A DNA stretch of 64,000 bases from Rossellomorea aquimaris (GTDB lineage Bacteria > Bacillota > Bacilli > Bacillales > Bacillaceae_B). A program made the position numbers and the translations under genes. The stretch spans positions 1,583,001-1,647,000 of the forward strand of contig NZ_CP141595.1 of NCBI RefSeq assembly GCF_035590735.1, read 5' to 3'. The notes under the pieces were generated by a model. That model was given only the letters and a program-made list of their open reading frames with translations. It was not told the origin of the DNA and ran no database searches. This document shows positions 55,653-63,871 of this stretch, in pieces; the first letter of the stretch is position 1; each line of letters opens with the position of its first letter.

Positions 55653-56420
55653 GTGGAAATGAAAGAAATAGTCGCCATAGTGACAGGTGGTGCATCCGGG
55701 CTGGGTGAAGCTACAGTAAGAAGGATAATTGAGGAAGGCGGTAAGGCGTATATACTGGATCTCAATGAAGAGAGAGCAGCTGCCTTGAAAGAGGAGTATG
55801 GAGATTCCATTGGCTTTAATAAAACAGACGTTACAAAGGAAGAACAGGTGTTAGAAGCCATGGAGGGATCGATACAGGCTTTTGGCGGGTTTAATACAGT
55901 AGTGAATTGTGCAGGGATTGCTCCACCAGGTAAAGTGGTAGGTAGAAAAGGGATTCACTCCCTTGATCGATTTGCCAAAGTAATTGAGATTAACTTAATT
56001 GGTACGTTCAATGTGATACGCTTGGCTGCAGAAAAGATGATGGCTAATACACCAAATGACCACGGAGAAAGAGGGGTCATCGTCAATACTGCTTCCGTTG
56101 CTGCATTTGATGGGCAAATTGGTCAGGCTGCTTATAGTGCTTCTAAAGGTGGTGTGGTCGGGATGACTCTTCCGATTGCCAGGGAGCTTGCAAAGGATGG
56201 TATAAGAGTCATGACCGTTGCTCCAGGGTTATTTCATACCCCGATGTTTGACACACTTCCTGATGATACAAGAAATTCGCTTGGAAAGATGGTGCCCTTT
56301 CCACCAAGGCTCGGTCACCCTTCTGAATATGCTCAATTAGTGAAGAGTATACTCGAGAATCCAATGCTGAACGGTGAAACGATCCGATTAGACGGTGCGA
56401 TTAGAATGCAGCCAAAGTAA
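55653..56420 (+). CDS. Short-chain dehydrogenase, 3-hydroxyacyl-CoA dehydrogenase type II-like
   Basis: The GTG at 55653 follows TGGAGGGA; an earlier GTG at 55638 lies in that site. 255 residues with the cofactor motif TGGASGLGEAT, NAG as NCAGIAP, catalytic Ser in NTASVAAFDGQ and YSASK. The sequence resembles mammalian HSD17B10-type 3-hydroxyacyl-CoA dehydrogenases. It precedes an acyl-CoA dehydrogenase and thiolase, so a beta-oxidation role is likely. Confidence 0.88.
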   Translation: MEMKEIVAIVTGGASGLGEATVRRIIEEGGKAYILDLNEERAAALKEEYGDSIGFNKTDVTKEEQVLEAMEGSIQAFGGFNTVVNCAGIAPPGKVVGRKGIHSLDRFAKVIEINLIGTFNVIRLAAEKMMANTPNDHGERGVIVNTASVAAFDGQIGQAAYSASKGGVVGMTLPIARELAKDGIRVMTVAPGLFHTPMFDTLPDDTRNSLGKMVPFPPRLGHPSEYAQLVKSILENPMLNGETIRLDGAIRMQPK

Positions 56421-56454
56421 TAAGTGGTTGAAGCTAAAATGTTCGCATAATAAA

Positions 56455-56472
56455 TGAATGCATGTTCATTCA
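56455..56472 (+). promoter_or_regulatory. FadR-like operator before the acyl-CoA dehydrogenase gene
   Basis: TGAATGCATGTTCATTCA matches 16 of 18 positions of the Bacillus FadR palindrome (TGAATGAnTAnTCATTCA), 62 bases before the start codon. Confidence 0.65.
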
Positions 56473-56533
56473 TTATCCGGAAAATGAAAACGCTTAATAA
56501 AAATGCATCACTTTGTTAGGAGGGCGAGTCCGT

Positions 56534-57679
56534 ATGAAACATCATTATTTAACGAAGGATCATAGCATATTCAGGCAGGCACTTCGAAAATTTTTACAAA
56601 AAGAGGCCTATCCTTTCTATGATGAATGGGAGAAAAACAGGATGGTTCCTAGGGCCTTTTGGACGAAGATGGGAGAGCAGGGGTTTCTTTGTCCCGACGT
56701 TGACGAGGAGTACGGTGGAAGCGGAGTGGATTGGGGATTTTCCGTGATTATCAATGAAGAATTGGAACGGGTAGGTTCTGGTTTGATCGGGATAGGGTTG
56801 CACAATGATATTGTAGTCCCTTATATATCTGAATATGGAAGTGAGGAACAGAAAAAAAAGTGGCTTCCCTCATGCACGAGTGGAAAAATGATTACGGCCA
56901 TTGCCATGACGGAGCCTGGTACAGGATCTGATTTAGCCGGGATTAAAACGACGGCTAAGCTTGAGGGGGACCATTATGTTGTGAATGGTCAAAAGACCTT
57001 CATTACAAATGGGATTCAAGGTGATTTAGTGATTGTTGCATGCAAAACAGATACGACCATCAGCCCGCCTCACAAAGGGATCAGTTTGTTGGCCATTGAA
57101 AGGGGTTCACCCGGATTCTCCAGGGGAAGGAAGCTTGATAAAGTTGGTTTGCACTGTCAGGATACAGCCGAGCTGATTTTTGAAGATTGCAAGGTGCCGA
57201 AAGATAATTTGATTGGGGAAGAGGGCAAGGGATTTCAATATCTGATGAATAAGCTCCAGCAAGAACGTCTAATCGTCGCAATAGCTGCTCAGACTGCTTC
57301 AGAAGAAATGTTTTCTCTCACGATGGATTATGTGAAAAGCCGTGAAGCGTTCGGAAGGGCGATTGGTGAATTTCAGAATACACAATTTAAGATGGCGGAA
57401 ATGGCGACGGATATTGAGATGGGCAGGGTATTCCTCGATGGTTTGATCGCCGAACATATGGATGGGAAAGATGTCGTGACGAAGGTTTCCATGGCCAAAT
57501 ATAAATTGACTGAAATGGCAAGGCAAATCGCCACTGAATGCATGCAGCTTCATGGTGGATACGGCTACATGGAAGAGTATCAAATTGCGAGAAGATACAG
57601 GGATATTCCTGTTGCAAGTATATATGCAGGGACAAATGAGATCATGAAAGTGATCATAGCGAAGAATCTTGGATTATAG
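56534..57679 (+). CDS. Acyl-CoA dehydrogenase
   Basis: ATG 56534 is behind GGAGGGCGAG; an in-frame start at 56513 is upstream of the site. 381 residues, FAD flavoprotein. Signatures: AMTEPGTGSDLAGIKTTA, FITNG, the C-terminal QLHGGYGYMEEYQIARRYRDIPVASIYAGTNEIMK with the catalytic Glu in AGTNE. It oxidises acyl-CoA to enoyl-CoA at the membrane/ETF. It stands 14 bases before the thiolase, so they are co-transcribed, probably from the FadR-controlled promoter. Confidence 0.93.
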   Translation: MKHHYLTKDHSIFRQALRKFLQKEAYPFYDEWEKNRMVPRAFWTKMGEQGFLCPDVDEEYGGSGVDWGFSVIINEELERVGSGLIGIGLHNDIVVPYISEYGSEEQKKKWLPSCTSGKMITAIAMTEPGTGSDLAGIKTTAKLEGDHYVVNGQKTFITNGIQGDLVIVACKTDTTISPPHKGISLLAIERGSPGFSRGRKLDKVGLHCQDTAELIFEDCKVPKDNLIGEEGKGFQYLMNKLQQERLIVAIAAQTASEEMFSLTMDYVKSREAFGRAIGEFQNTQFKMAEMATDIEMGRVFLDGLIAEHMDGKDVVTKVSMAKYKLTEMARQIATECMQLHGGYGYMEEYQIARRYRDIPVASIYAGTNEIMKVIIAKNLGL

Positions 57680-57693
57680 AAAGGAAGAGCAGG

Positions 57694-58848
57694 ATGAGAG
57701 AGGTTGTTATCGTTGAAGGAATACGATCTGCAGTTGGGAGAAGAAAGGGTTCGTTGAAAGAAATGAGGCCCGATGATTTAGCAGGGGAAGTGCTGAAAGG
57801 GATAGTGGAAAGAGCAGGGATTGACCCTGGGCTAATCGATGATGTCATATTAGGATGTGTTACTCAATCAGGTGAGCAGGCTGGTGATATTGCCAGGGTG
57901 GCTGCATTGATTGCCGGTTTTCCCATCGAAGTACCTGGTACGACAATCGACCGACAATGCGGATCGAGCCAGCAGGCTGTCCATTTTGCATCACAAGCAA
58001 TTCTTTCCGGCGACATGGATATCGTGATTGCTGGCGGGGTTGAGAATATGTCAAGAACTCCAATCGGTTCAAACTACCAGGGGGCTCCCTTTAGTGAAAA
58101 GCTTAGTGGCCAACACGAAATCATCCACCAGGGTCTATCTGCAGAACGGATTGCTGAAGAGTATGGATTCAGTCGTGAAGATCTTGATCAGTTCGCATAT
58201 TCCAGTCATCAAAAGGCGTTAAATGCTCAAGATGCTGGTTATTTCGACCGGGAAATTTATGAGGTTATGGTTAAAAGCTCGGATGGTACTGTATTTCCGT
58301 TTTCTAAAGACGAAGGACCAAGAAAGGAAACGTCACTGGAAGTGCTTTCAAATTTAAAACCTGCATTTAAAGAAGATGGTATCATTCATGCAGGTAATGC
58401 AAGCCAAATTAGTGATGGGGCTGCCGCACTTCTTTTAATGACACGGGAGAAGGCTGAAGAATTAGGGTTGAAGGCAAGATTTAAGGTTCATACCCGCGTG
58501 GTGGTCGGATCTGATCCTACCCTTATGTTGACCGGACCTATACCTGCAACGAAGAAAGTCCTGGAGAAAGCAGGATTATCATTGTCAGAAATTGATGTCT
58601 TCGAAGTGAATGAAGCATTCGCACCTGTTGCCCTTGCCTGGTTAAAAGAGATAGGAGCCGACCCTTCCAAACTGAATCCAAACGGGGGAGCGATTGCCCT
58701 GGGACATCCATTGGGCGCCAGCGGGGCACGCATCATGGTGAGCATGATGCATGAACTGGAGCGTTCTGGAGGAAGATACGGCCTTCAAACGATGTGCGAA
58801 GGCCATGGTATGGCAAATGCAACAATCATTGAAAGACTGGAAGCTTAA
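57694..58848 (+). CDS. Thiolase (acetyl-CoA acyltransferase)
   Basis: 384 residues. Active-site Cys in DRQCGSSQQAVHFA, His in GHPLGASGARI, second Cys in MCEGHGMANA (CxGxG). The NEAFA motif is also present (EVNEAFAPVALAW). It completes beta-oxidation by thiolytic cleavage, or makes acetoacetyl-CoA. Third gene of the SDR-ACAD-thiolase cluster. No enoyl-CoA hydratase gene is present here. Confidence 0.93.
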   Translation: MREVVIVEGIRSAVGRRKGSLKEMRPDDLAGEVLKGIVERAGIDPGLIDDVILGCVTQSGEQAGDIARVAALIAGFPIEVPGTTIDRQCGSSQQAVHFASQAILSGDMDIVIAGGVENMSRTPIGSNYQGAPFSEKLSGQHEIIHQGLSAERIAEEYGFSREDLDQFAYSSHQKALNAQDAGYFDREIYEVMVKSSDGTVFPFSKDEGPRKETSLEVLSNLKPAFKEDGIIHAGNASQISDGAAALLLMTREKAEELGLKARFKVHTRVVVGSDPTLMLTGPIPATKKVLEKAGLSLSEIDVFEVNEAFAPVALAWLKEIGADPSKLNPNGGAIALGHPLGASGARIMVSMMHELERSGGRYGLQTMCEGHGMANATIIERLEA

Positions 58849-58943
58849 GTGGAATATAGTCGGTCCTCCCTGTCACAATCCTTTTGCCACCCGTGTTATA
58901 GTAAAGAAGTGGTAAAAGATCATAAACAAATGGGAGAGAAAAC

Positions 58944-59234
58944 ATGAATCAACTGTGTGAAAAAGTCATTGAATTCAGGGATGAGCGAAATTGGGATGGC
59001 AATCATAATGAAAAGGATCTTGCCATTTCCATTTCATTAGAGGCAAATGAACTCCTGGAAAACTTCCAATGGAAAACAAGTCGGGAAGCAGTGGAAGCGA
59101 CACGTCAGAATATTAAAGAAGAGATGGCTGATGTCCTGATTTATTTAGTCCAGCTGGCTGATAAAATGGATATCGACTTAGAAGAAGAAGTGTATAGGAA
59201 GCTGGAAAAGAATGCACTGAAGTATCCGAAGTAA
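58944..59234 (+). CDS. MazG-like nucleotide pyrophosphohydrolase
   Basis: 96 residues, GGGAGAG upstream. The all-alpha MazG motif EANELLE (ExxEL) and the second metal motif EEMADVLIYLVQLAD (ExxD) are both visible. Likely a house-cleaning enzyme on abnormal NTPs. Single gene with its own terminator. Confidence 0.85.
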   Translation: MNQLCEKVIEFRDERNWDGNHNEKDLAISISLEANELLENFQWKTSREAVEATRQNIKEEMADVLIYLVQLADKMDIDLEEEVYRKLEKNALKYPK

Positions 59235-59239
59235 TGTTT

Positions 59240-59276
59240 AGGGACGGACCTCCAAAAAAGGTCCGTCCCTTTACTT
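59240..59276. terminator. Terminator after the MazG-like gene
   Basis: AGGGACGGACCT / AGGTCCGTCCCT hairpin with T-run; the same GGTCCGTCCCT wording recurs near 26153. Confidence 0.88.
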
Positions 59277-59321
59277 GTTTATAACCGTCAGGAAATCCTG
59301 AATAAATGGTACAAATAATGA

Positions 59322-60179
59322 CTATATTTTCTTAATGGAAATCGCGTCACGTATTTTTTGCAGGGAAGCTTTGGATAGATCTTTTCTTTTCATCATGGTG
59401 TTGACGTAGAGGGCATCAACAATACTAAGCTGACTGATTCTTGAAGCAAGTGCTTCAGATCGATATTCGGTTTCTTGAGATACCGTAAAAAGAGGAATGT
59501 CGACCCCGTTGCTCAGAGGGGATTTGGCAAAGTGAGTAATGGCGATGGTCGTTACCCGATTCTTCTTCGCTACGTCTAACACTTCTAATAGATCTTTGTT
59601 CGATCCTGAATGAGAGATAAAGACAATCACATCTGTATCGGTCAATTGGGAAGCGGAGATCAGCTGCATATGAGGATCGTTGTACGCCGTAGTGGTCATG
59701 CCGGTTCTGAGGAACTTATGATGAGCATCCATGGCAACAAACCCCGATCCACCCGTCCCGTAGAACTCTATCCTTCTGGCACCTATCATTCCTCGAATAG
59801 CTTTCGTAAACATTTCTTCGTTCAGCATGCTTAAAGAATCCTCTAATGTTCTGATATTGGACCTGAACACTTTTTGGGCGATAACACCCTCAGAGTCCCC
59901 TTCATTGATTGTTTCATGAATATCTTCGATAGGGGTCACCAGGTCGGATGCAAGAGAAATCTTCATGGCCTGGTAGCCTTTAAATCCCAATCGTTTACAG
60001 AATCGGAAGACTGTAGCATCTGCAACGTTCAATTCTTCTGCTACACCACTGATGGTGGAGTGGATAATTTTTTCTGGATTAGCAATAATAAAATCTGCAA
60101 TCATCTTTTCTTTTTCACTGAATTGAGAGTAATGGGAACGGATACGAGGTAAACAATGCTGTACTTTATCCTCTTTCAT
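59322..60179 (-). CDS. RpiR/MurR-family transcriptional regulator
   Basis: 285 residues with AAAGGAGG before the ATG. N-terminal HTH_6 domain (VAEELNVADATVFRFCKRLGFKGYQAMK), C-terminal SIS sugar-isomerase domain (RIEFYGTGGSGFVAMDAHHKFLRTG, VIVFISHSGSNKDLLEVLDVAKK). RpiR regulators sense phosphosugars. It is divergent from gnd with a palindrome between them, so it probably controls the pentose phosphate gene gnd and itself. Confidence 0.88.
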   Translation of the reverse strand: MKEDKVQHCLPRIRSHYSQFSEKEKMIADFIIANPEKIIHSTISGVAEELNVADATVFRFCKRLGFKGYQAMKISLASDLVTPIEDIHETINEGDSEGVIAQKVFRSNIRTLEDSLSMLNEEMFTKAIRGMIGARRIEFYGTGGSGFVAMDAHHKFLRTGMTTTAYNDPHMQLISASQLTDTDVIVFISHSGSNKDLLEVLDVAKKNRVTTIAITHFAKSPLSNGVDIPLFTVSQETEYRSEALASRISQLSIVDALYVNTMMKRKDLSKASLQKIRDAISIKKI

Positions 60180-60234
60180 GCAGGGGAAACCTCCTTTAAG
60201 CGAAATCTATATGAAATTAATTTTAACCTACTTC

Positions 60235-60259
60235 ATGAAATAAAAAAATATTATTTCAT
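60235..60259. promoter_or_regulatory. Palindrome between rpiR-like gene and gnd, probable operator
   Basis: Arms ATGAAATAA (60235-60243) and TTATTTCAT (60251-60259) with a seven-base centre. Related sequences GAAATTAATTT (60213) and GAAAATTATTTC (60274) flank it. Confidence 0.55.
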
Positions 60260-60343
60260 AAAAATCCACCACGGAAAATTATTTCGTATTATAATATATA
60301 CGGTAAAAAAATAATTACTCGAAGTGAAAGGAATGATAAATAT

Positions 60344-61756
60344 ATGAATAAACAACAAATAGGGGTTGCTGGTGTCGGAGTGATGGGGAAGAGTCTGGCT
60401 TTGAATTTCGAAAGCAGAGGCTATTCCGTTTCCATCTATGATGTGTCTGATGAGAAGGTAAGAGAAGTTCTTGAAGAGCATCCAGAGAAGAAGATGGTCG
60501 GTACTCACGATGTAAAAGAGTTCGTGCAGTCTTTAGAAACACCACGAAAAATATTGATTATGGTCCCAGCAGGTAATATTACCGATAAAGCTATTGAATC
60601 ATTGCTTCCACATTTAGATCAGGGAGATATTCTGATAGATGGAGGAAACACATACTTTGAAGATACGATTCGCCGCAATAAGGAACTTGGTGAAAAAGGA
60701 ATCAACTTCATCGGTGCAGGTGTTTCGGGCGGAGAAGAAGGCGCTTTATACGGTCCTGCTATCATGCCGAGCGGTCAGAAGGAAGCATACGACTTAGTCG
60801 AGCCTTTCTTGACAGCGATTGCGGCCAAGGTAAAAGGCGATGCATGCAGTACATATATCGGTCCGGATGGATCAGGCCATTATGTGAAAATGGTCCACAA
60901 TGGAATTGAGTACAGTGATATGCAACTTATCTGTGAAGCGTATTATCTTATGAAAAATGTATTGGGTTTAAGCGCAACAGAACTGCATGAGATATTCAAA
61001 GAATGGAACGCGGGGGAGCTTGACAGCTACCTGATTGAAATCACGGCTGATATTTTCACAAAGGTGGATGAAGAAACAGGAAAGCCACTTGTTGACGTGA
61101 TCCTGGATACAGCAGGGCAAAAAGGAACAGGGAAATGGACGAGTATTTCTGCACTGGAATTAGGTGTACCATTATCGATCATTACTGAATCTGTGTTTGC
61201 CCGTTTCATCTCTGCCATGAAGGAAGAAAGAGTGAAGGCAAGTAAAATCTTAAGAGGACCAAGAAATAAGGAGTTCTCCGGTAACAAAGAAGAGTTTATC
61301 GAAATGATTCGTAAAGCGTTGTATTTAAGCAAAATTTGTTCATATGCACAGGGTTTCGCCCAGCTTCAAGCTGCTTCGGATGAGTATAACTGGAACTTGA
61401 AACCAGGAGAGATTTCCATGATCTTCAGAGGTGGATGCATCATTCGTGCAGGTTTCCTGGAAGAAATCAAGAAAGCGTATGATCGTGAACCGGGATTAAC
61501 GAATTTACTGCTTGATCCGTATTTCAAGGAAATCGTTGAAAACTATCAGGAGGAAGCGAGAGAAGTGGTGGCTACAGCCATTAAGTTAGGTATCCCTGTA
61601 CCGGGTCTTGCAAGTGCTTTGGCATATTATGACAGCTATCGCTCTGAGTCACTGCCTGCCAACCTTCTTCAAGCACAACGCGATTACTTTGGAGCTCATA
61701 CGTATCAGCGTGTGGATAAAGTAGGAACATTCCATACGGACTGGTTATCTAAATAA
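60344..61756 (+). CDS. gndA: 6-phosphogluconate dehydrogenase (decarboxylating)
   Basis: 470 residues, the typical length. N-terminal Rossmann [21 protein letters not shown].., [21 protein letters not shown], catalytic Lys/His region in [22 protein letters not shown]-terminal [11 protein letters not shown]. It makes ribulose-5-phosphate, CO2 and NADPH. NADP supply ties it to nadK in this window. Its promoter region contains the RpiR palindrome. It has a good terminator. Confidence 0.95.
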   Translation: MNKQQIGVAGVGVMGKSLALNFESRGYSVSIYDVSDEKVREVLEEHPEKKMVGTHDVKEFVQSLETPRKILIMVPAGNITDKAIESLLPHLDQGDILIDGGNTYFEDTIRRNKELGEKGINFIGAGVSGGEEGALYGPAIMPSGQKEAYDLVEPFLTAIAAKVKGDACSTYIGPDGSGHYVKMVHNGIEYSDMQLICEAYYLMKNVLGLSATELHEIFKEWNAGELDSYLIEITADIFTKVDEETGKPLVDVILDTAGQKGTGKWTSISALELGVPLSIITESVFARFISAMKEERVKASKILRGPRNKEFSGNKEEFIEMIRKALYLSKICSYAQGFAQLQAASDEYNWNLKPGEISMIFRGGCIIRAGFLEEIKKAYDREPGLTNLLLDPYFKEIVENYQEEAREVVATAIKLGIPVPGLASALAYYDSYRSESLPANLLQAQRDYFGAHTYQRVDKVGTFHTDWLSK

Positions 61757-61764
61757 GAAGAAAG

Positions 61765-61797
61765 AAAGCCCTGTGGGAATCCCACAGGGCTTTTGAT
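61765..61797 (+). terminator. Terminator after gnd
   Basis: AAAGCCCTGTGGGA / TCCCACAGGGCTTT hairpin with T-run. Confidence 0.9.
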
Positions 61798-61804
61798 TAA
61801 CGTA

Positions 61805-61981
61805 TTATTCTTCGCTGGATGAGTCATCTTTCGTATGATGCTTATTTTTCTCGTCCCGCTGGTCTTTTTTTAAGTCATCGAGGGGAATTGGATCCACATT
61901 TTGCTCACTTTCATGCTGATCGAGAATGCCGTCATGATCTTTATTGATTTGTTCAGGGTTGTCATTTGTCCTCTTTGCCAT
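61805..61981 (-). CDS. Small highly charged hydrophilic protein, 58 residues
   Basis: ATG at 61981 (minus strand) behind GGAAGGATG. The product is almost entirely polar: Asp, Glu, Lys, Asn, Gln, His, with NKDHDGILDQHESEQ and KKDQRDEKNKHH, ending SSSEE. It has no hydrophobic core and is likely disordered. Coding is supported by a good ribosome site, a full-length frame ending next to the gnd terminator and biased composition. I do not recognise it. Confidence 0.55.
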   Translation of the reverse strand: MAKRTNDNPEQINKDHDGILDQHESEQNVDPIPLDDLKKDQRDEKNKHHTKDDSSSEE

Positions 61982-62066
61982 TATCTTTCATCCTTCCTTA
62001 TTGAGTCGTTGTTGTACAATACCCTTCGTGAGCAGAGAAAAACATCGGGGGGAATAGAACATAAGA

Positions 62067-62101
62067 AAGCCACCTATCTGAGTAGGTGGCTTTCTTTGAT
62101 G
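62067..62101. terminator. Bidirectional terminator, downstream of the SurA-like gene
   Basis: AAAGCCACCTATCT / AGTAGGTGGCTTT hairpin flanked by A/T. Confidence 0.88.
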
Positions 62102-62106
62102 GTGCT

Positions 62107-62886
62107 TTAGATTTTTACATCAACTTTAGCATTTTTCTTTAAATCTTCTACATGCTGAACAAGTTTTTCTTGCTTTTTCTGTTGTTCTAATTGAGTCTTG
62201 ATCTGAGGTTTAACCTCTTCGAATTTTGGTGCTTTTTCCTCTGATTGAGCTTGTCCTTGTTGACTGGCATACTGATCATAGAACTTTTTCATTTCATCTT
62301 CGGTTACTTCATCAACTTTAATTTCTTTTTCAACGTAGTTAGTGTATTTGATGTTTTCCGCGATTTGAGTTTTTAACTCGTCCATCGTGAATCCGGCTTT
62401 TTTCATTGCGTCTTCAAATTTCTTTTCATCACCGTACTGTTTTTTAACTTCTTCCAGTTGTTTATTGATTTCATCTTCTGATGCTTTGTAGCCTTTTTCA
62501 TCGGCCTGTTGCATAAGGAGTGTTTGTCCAACCAGGCTATCGATTGTTTGTTCTTTTATTTTCTTTGCTGCATCTTTACTTGTTGGGTCTTGCCCCATCT
62601 GTTGATATTGCATTTGTGATTGAGTCAATACGTTATTGAAATCTTCACCTTTAATTTTTTCGTCGTTTACAATGGCAACGATCTTATTTTTTTCAATCTT
62701 TTGTTCATCCATTTTCTTCTGCATTTCTTCCATTTGCTTCGCTTGCTCTTCTTGAGCCTGTCCATCGCTTTTTTCTTCTGTTTTCGCTTTATCGTCAGCT
62801 TGTTTTTGGCTCTCCTCGTTCGAACCGCAAGCGGCTAGTCCAATCGTCAATAAGGCTAATAGTAAAGTCGTTAATAGTTTTTTCAT
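62107..62886 (-). CDS. SurA_N / PrsA-like lipoprotein chaperone without a PPIase domain
   Basis: 259 residues with signal peptide and lipobox LAAC (Cys20), a ~40-residue Gln/Glu/Lys linker, then a SurA-N-like chaperone region (IVAIVNDEKIKGEDFNNVLTQSQMQYQQMG, TIDSLVGQTLLMQQADEKGYKASEDEINKQLEEVKKQYG). A parvulin domain, present in PrsA, is not seen; the C-terminus is a helical Gln/Lys-rich part. AAGGAG lies before the ATG. Probably an extracytoplasmic folding factor on the outer membrane face of the cell. Confidence 0.82.
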   Translation of the reverse strand: MKKLLTTLLLALLTIGLAACGSNEESQKQADDKAKTEEKSDGQAQEEQAKQMEEMQKKMDEQKIEKNKIVAIVNDEKIKGEDFNNVLTQSQMQYQQMGQDPTSKDAAKKIKEQTIDSLVGQTLLMQQADEKGYKASEDEINKQLEEVKKQYGDEKKFEDAMKKAGFTMDELKTQIAENIKYTNYVEKEIKVDEVTEDEMKKFYDQYASQQGQAQSEEKAPKFEEVKPQIKTQLEQQKKQEKLVQHVEDLKKNAKVDVKI

Positions 62887-63554
62887 AATTGACTCCTTTC
62901 AGAAGTAAGGTGTGATTTCGAAAAAAATCACTTAATGCGCATTTTAAAGGAAAAGCCCGTAAAAAGAAAGTATTTAAGCCAAAAAGTATAGATTGTAATG
63001 AGGTTGAAATACAGTGCATTACTTATATGGTCCCTCTTTCACTATAATGTATGCGGTTACAATCGACCGGCAACTGCCTGGCAGAAATGAAAATGTAAGA
63101 AGACTTTTACCTGGTTGCTAAAAAAAGAGGCTGTTTAAATCGAGATTTTTTCCTCCATTTAAACAGCCTATAAAAATATTGGGGACCAAAGAATACTGTC
63201 AAACAACCTTCTATTTGAATTATAGAGAGTGGCTATATTTTCTTCAACTAACATTTAGGAAGGTGTCGGCTGACTAGTGTCCTTTTGAAGGCAGTATTCA
63301 ATCTTCTTCTATTCTTTTCATGGAAAATAATAATTATAAGCATAATTTAAGGGAAGAGTTTTCCTTCTTTTCTTTTAACATGTTACATTTCTTGACTTTA
63401 CGAGGGTAATAGAGTGATACTATTATAAGATTTTAACTTCTAAACAAAATAAATAGTTTCACTTGTAAATTCATTTTCAATCGTTTATGATGATACTGGA
63501 CACAACATTTTGTGTTTTCTTTAAAAATTTTAACTATATATTGATTATAACCTG
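62887..63554. other. Intergenic region without gene
   Basis: About 670 AT-rich bases. It contains a long hairpin at 63129-63171 (AGGCTGTTTAAAT / ATTTAAACAGCCT), of terminator type but with no gene ahead of it on either side within 200 bases. Otherwise nothing recognised. Confidence 0.5.
63129..63172. terminator. Orphan hairpin, terminator-like
   Basis: Arms of 13 bases, AGGCTGTTTAAAT and ATTTAAACAGCCT, with a 17-base T-rich loop and A-rich flanks. Confidence 0.55.
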
Positions 63555-63720
63555 TGAATAGGGTGTCTGAATGGACTTAAAAGGGAATCCGGTTTGAATC
63601 CGGAACTGTCCCCGCAACTGTAAGTGCTGACGAAATAAGGAACTGCCACTGTCATATACGATGGGAAGGCCTTAGAGTAGGGTGAAGCACGAGTCAGGAG
63701 ACCTGCCTTGTTTATCACGT
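63555..63720 (+). ncRNA. Cobalamin (B12) riboswitch
   Basis: Conserved B12-box elements in order: AAGGGAATCCGG, AATCCGGAACTGTCCCCGCAACTGTAA and, at the 3' side, AGTCAGGAGACCTGCC. It is followed by a terminator and a truncated gene, so it most likely switches that gene off when adenosylcobalamin is plentiful. Limits are approximate. Confidence 0.93.
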
Positions 63721-63799
63721 GTTATCTTCTTCGGGAATTGGGAGGATAAAGCGAGGATTGGAATGGGCACTTTAGTCTATTCATATATCTTTCGTACAT

Positions 63800-63834
63800 A
63801 AAGCCCATCCTTTTAGAAGGATGGGCTTTTTTGG
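63800..63834 (+). terminator. Terminator between the B12 riboswitch and the last gene
   Basis: AAGCCCATCC / GGATGGGCTT hairpin with six T; probably the expression platform of the riboswitch. Confidence 0.85.
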
Positions 63835-63871
63835 AATCCTTCCCACACTGTATTAATTGGGAGGAATGATG

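Noticed and set aside
62620..62838. Plus-strand 72-codon frame rich in Phe and Leu
   Set aside because: It is the antisense of the Gln/Lys/Glu-rich linker of the SurA-like lipoprotein.
63541..63720. tRNA-like or T-box interpretation of the structured leader
   Set aside because: The conserved blocks are those of the cobalamin riboswitch, with no T-box sequence.
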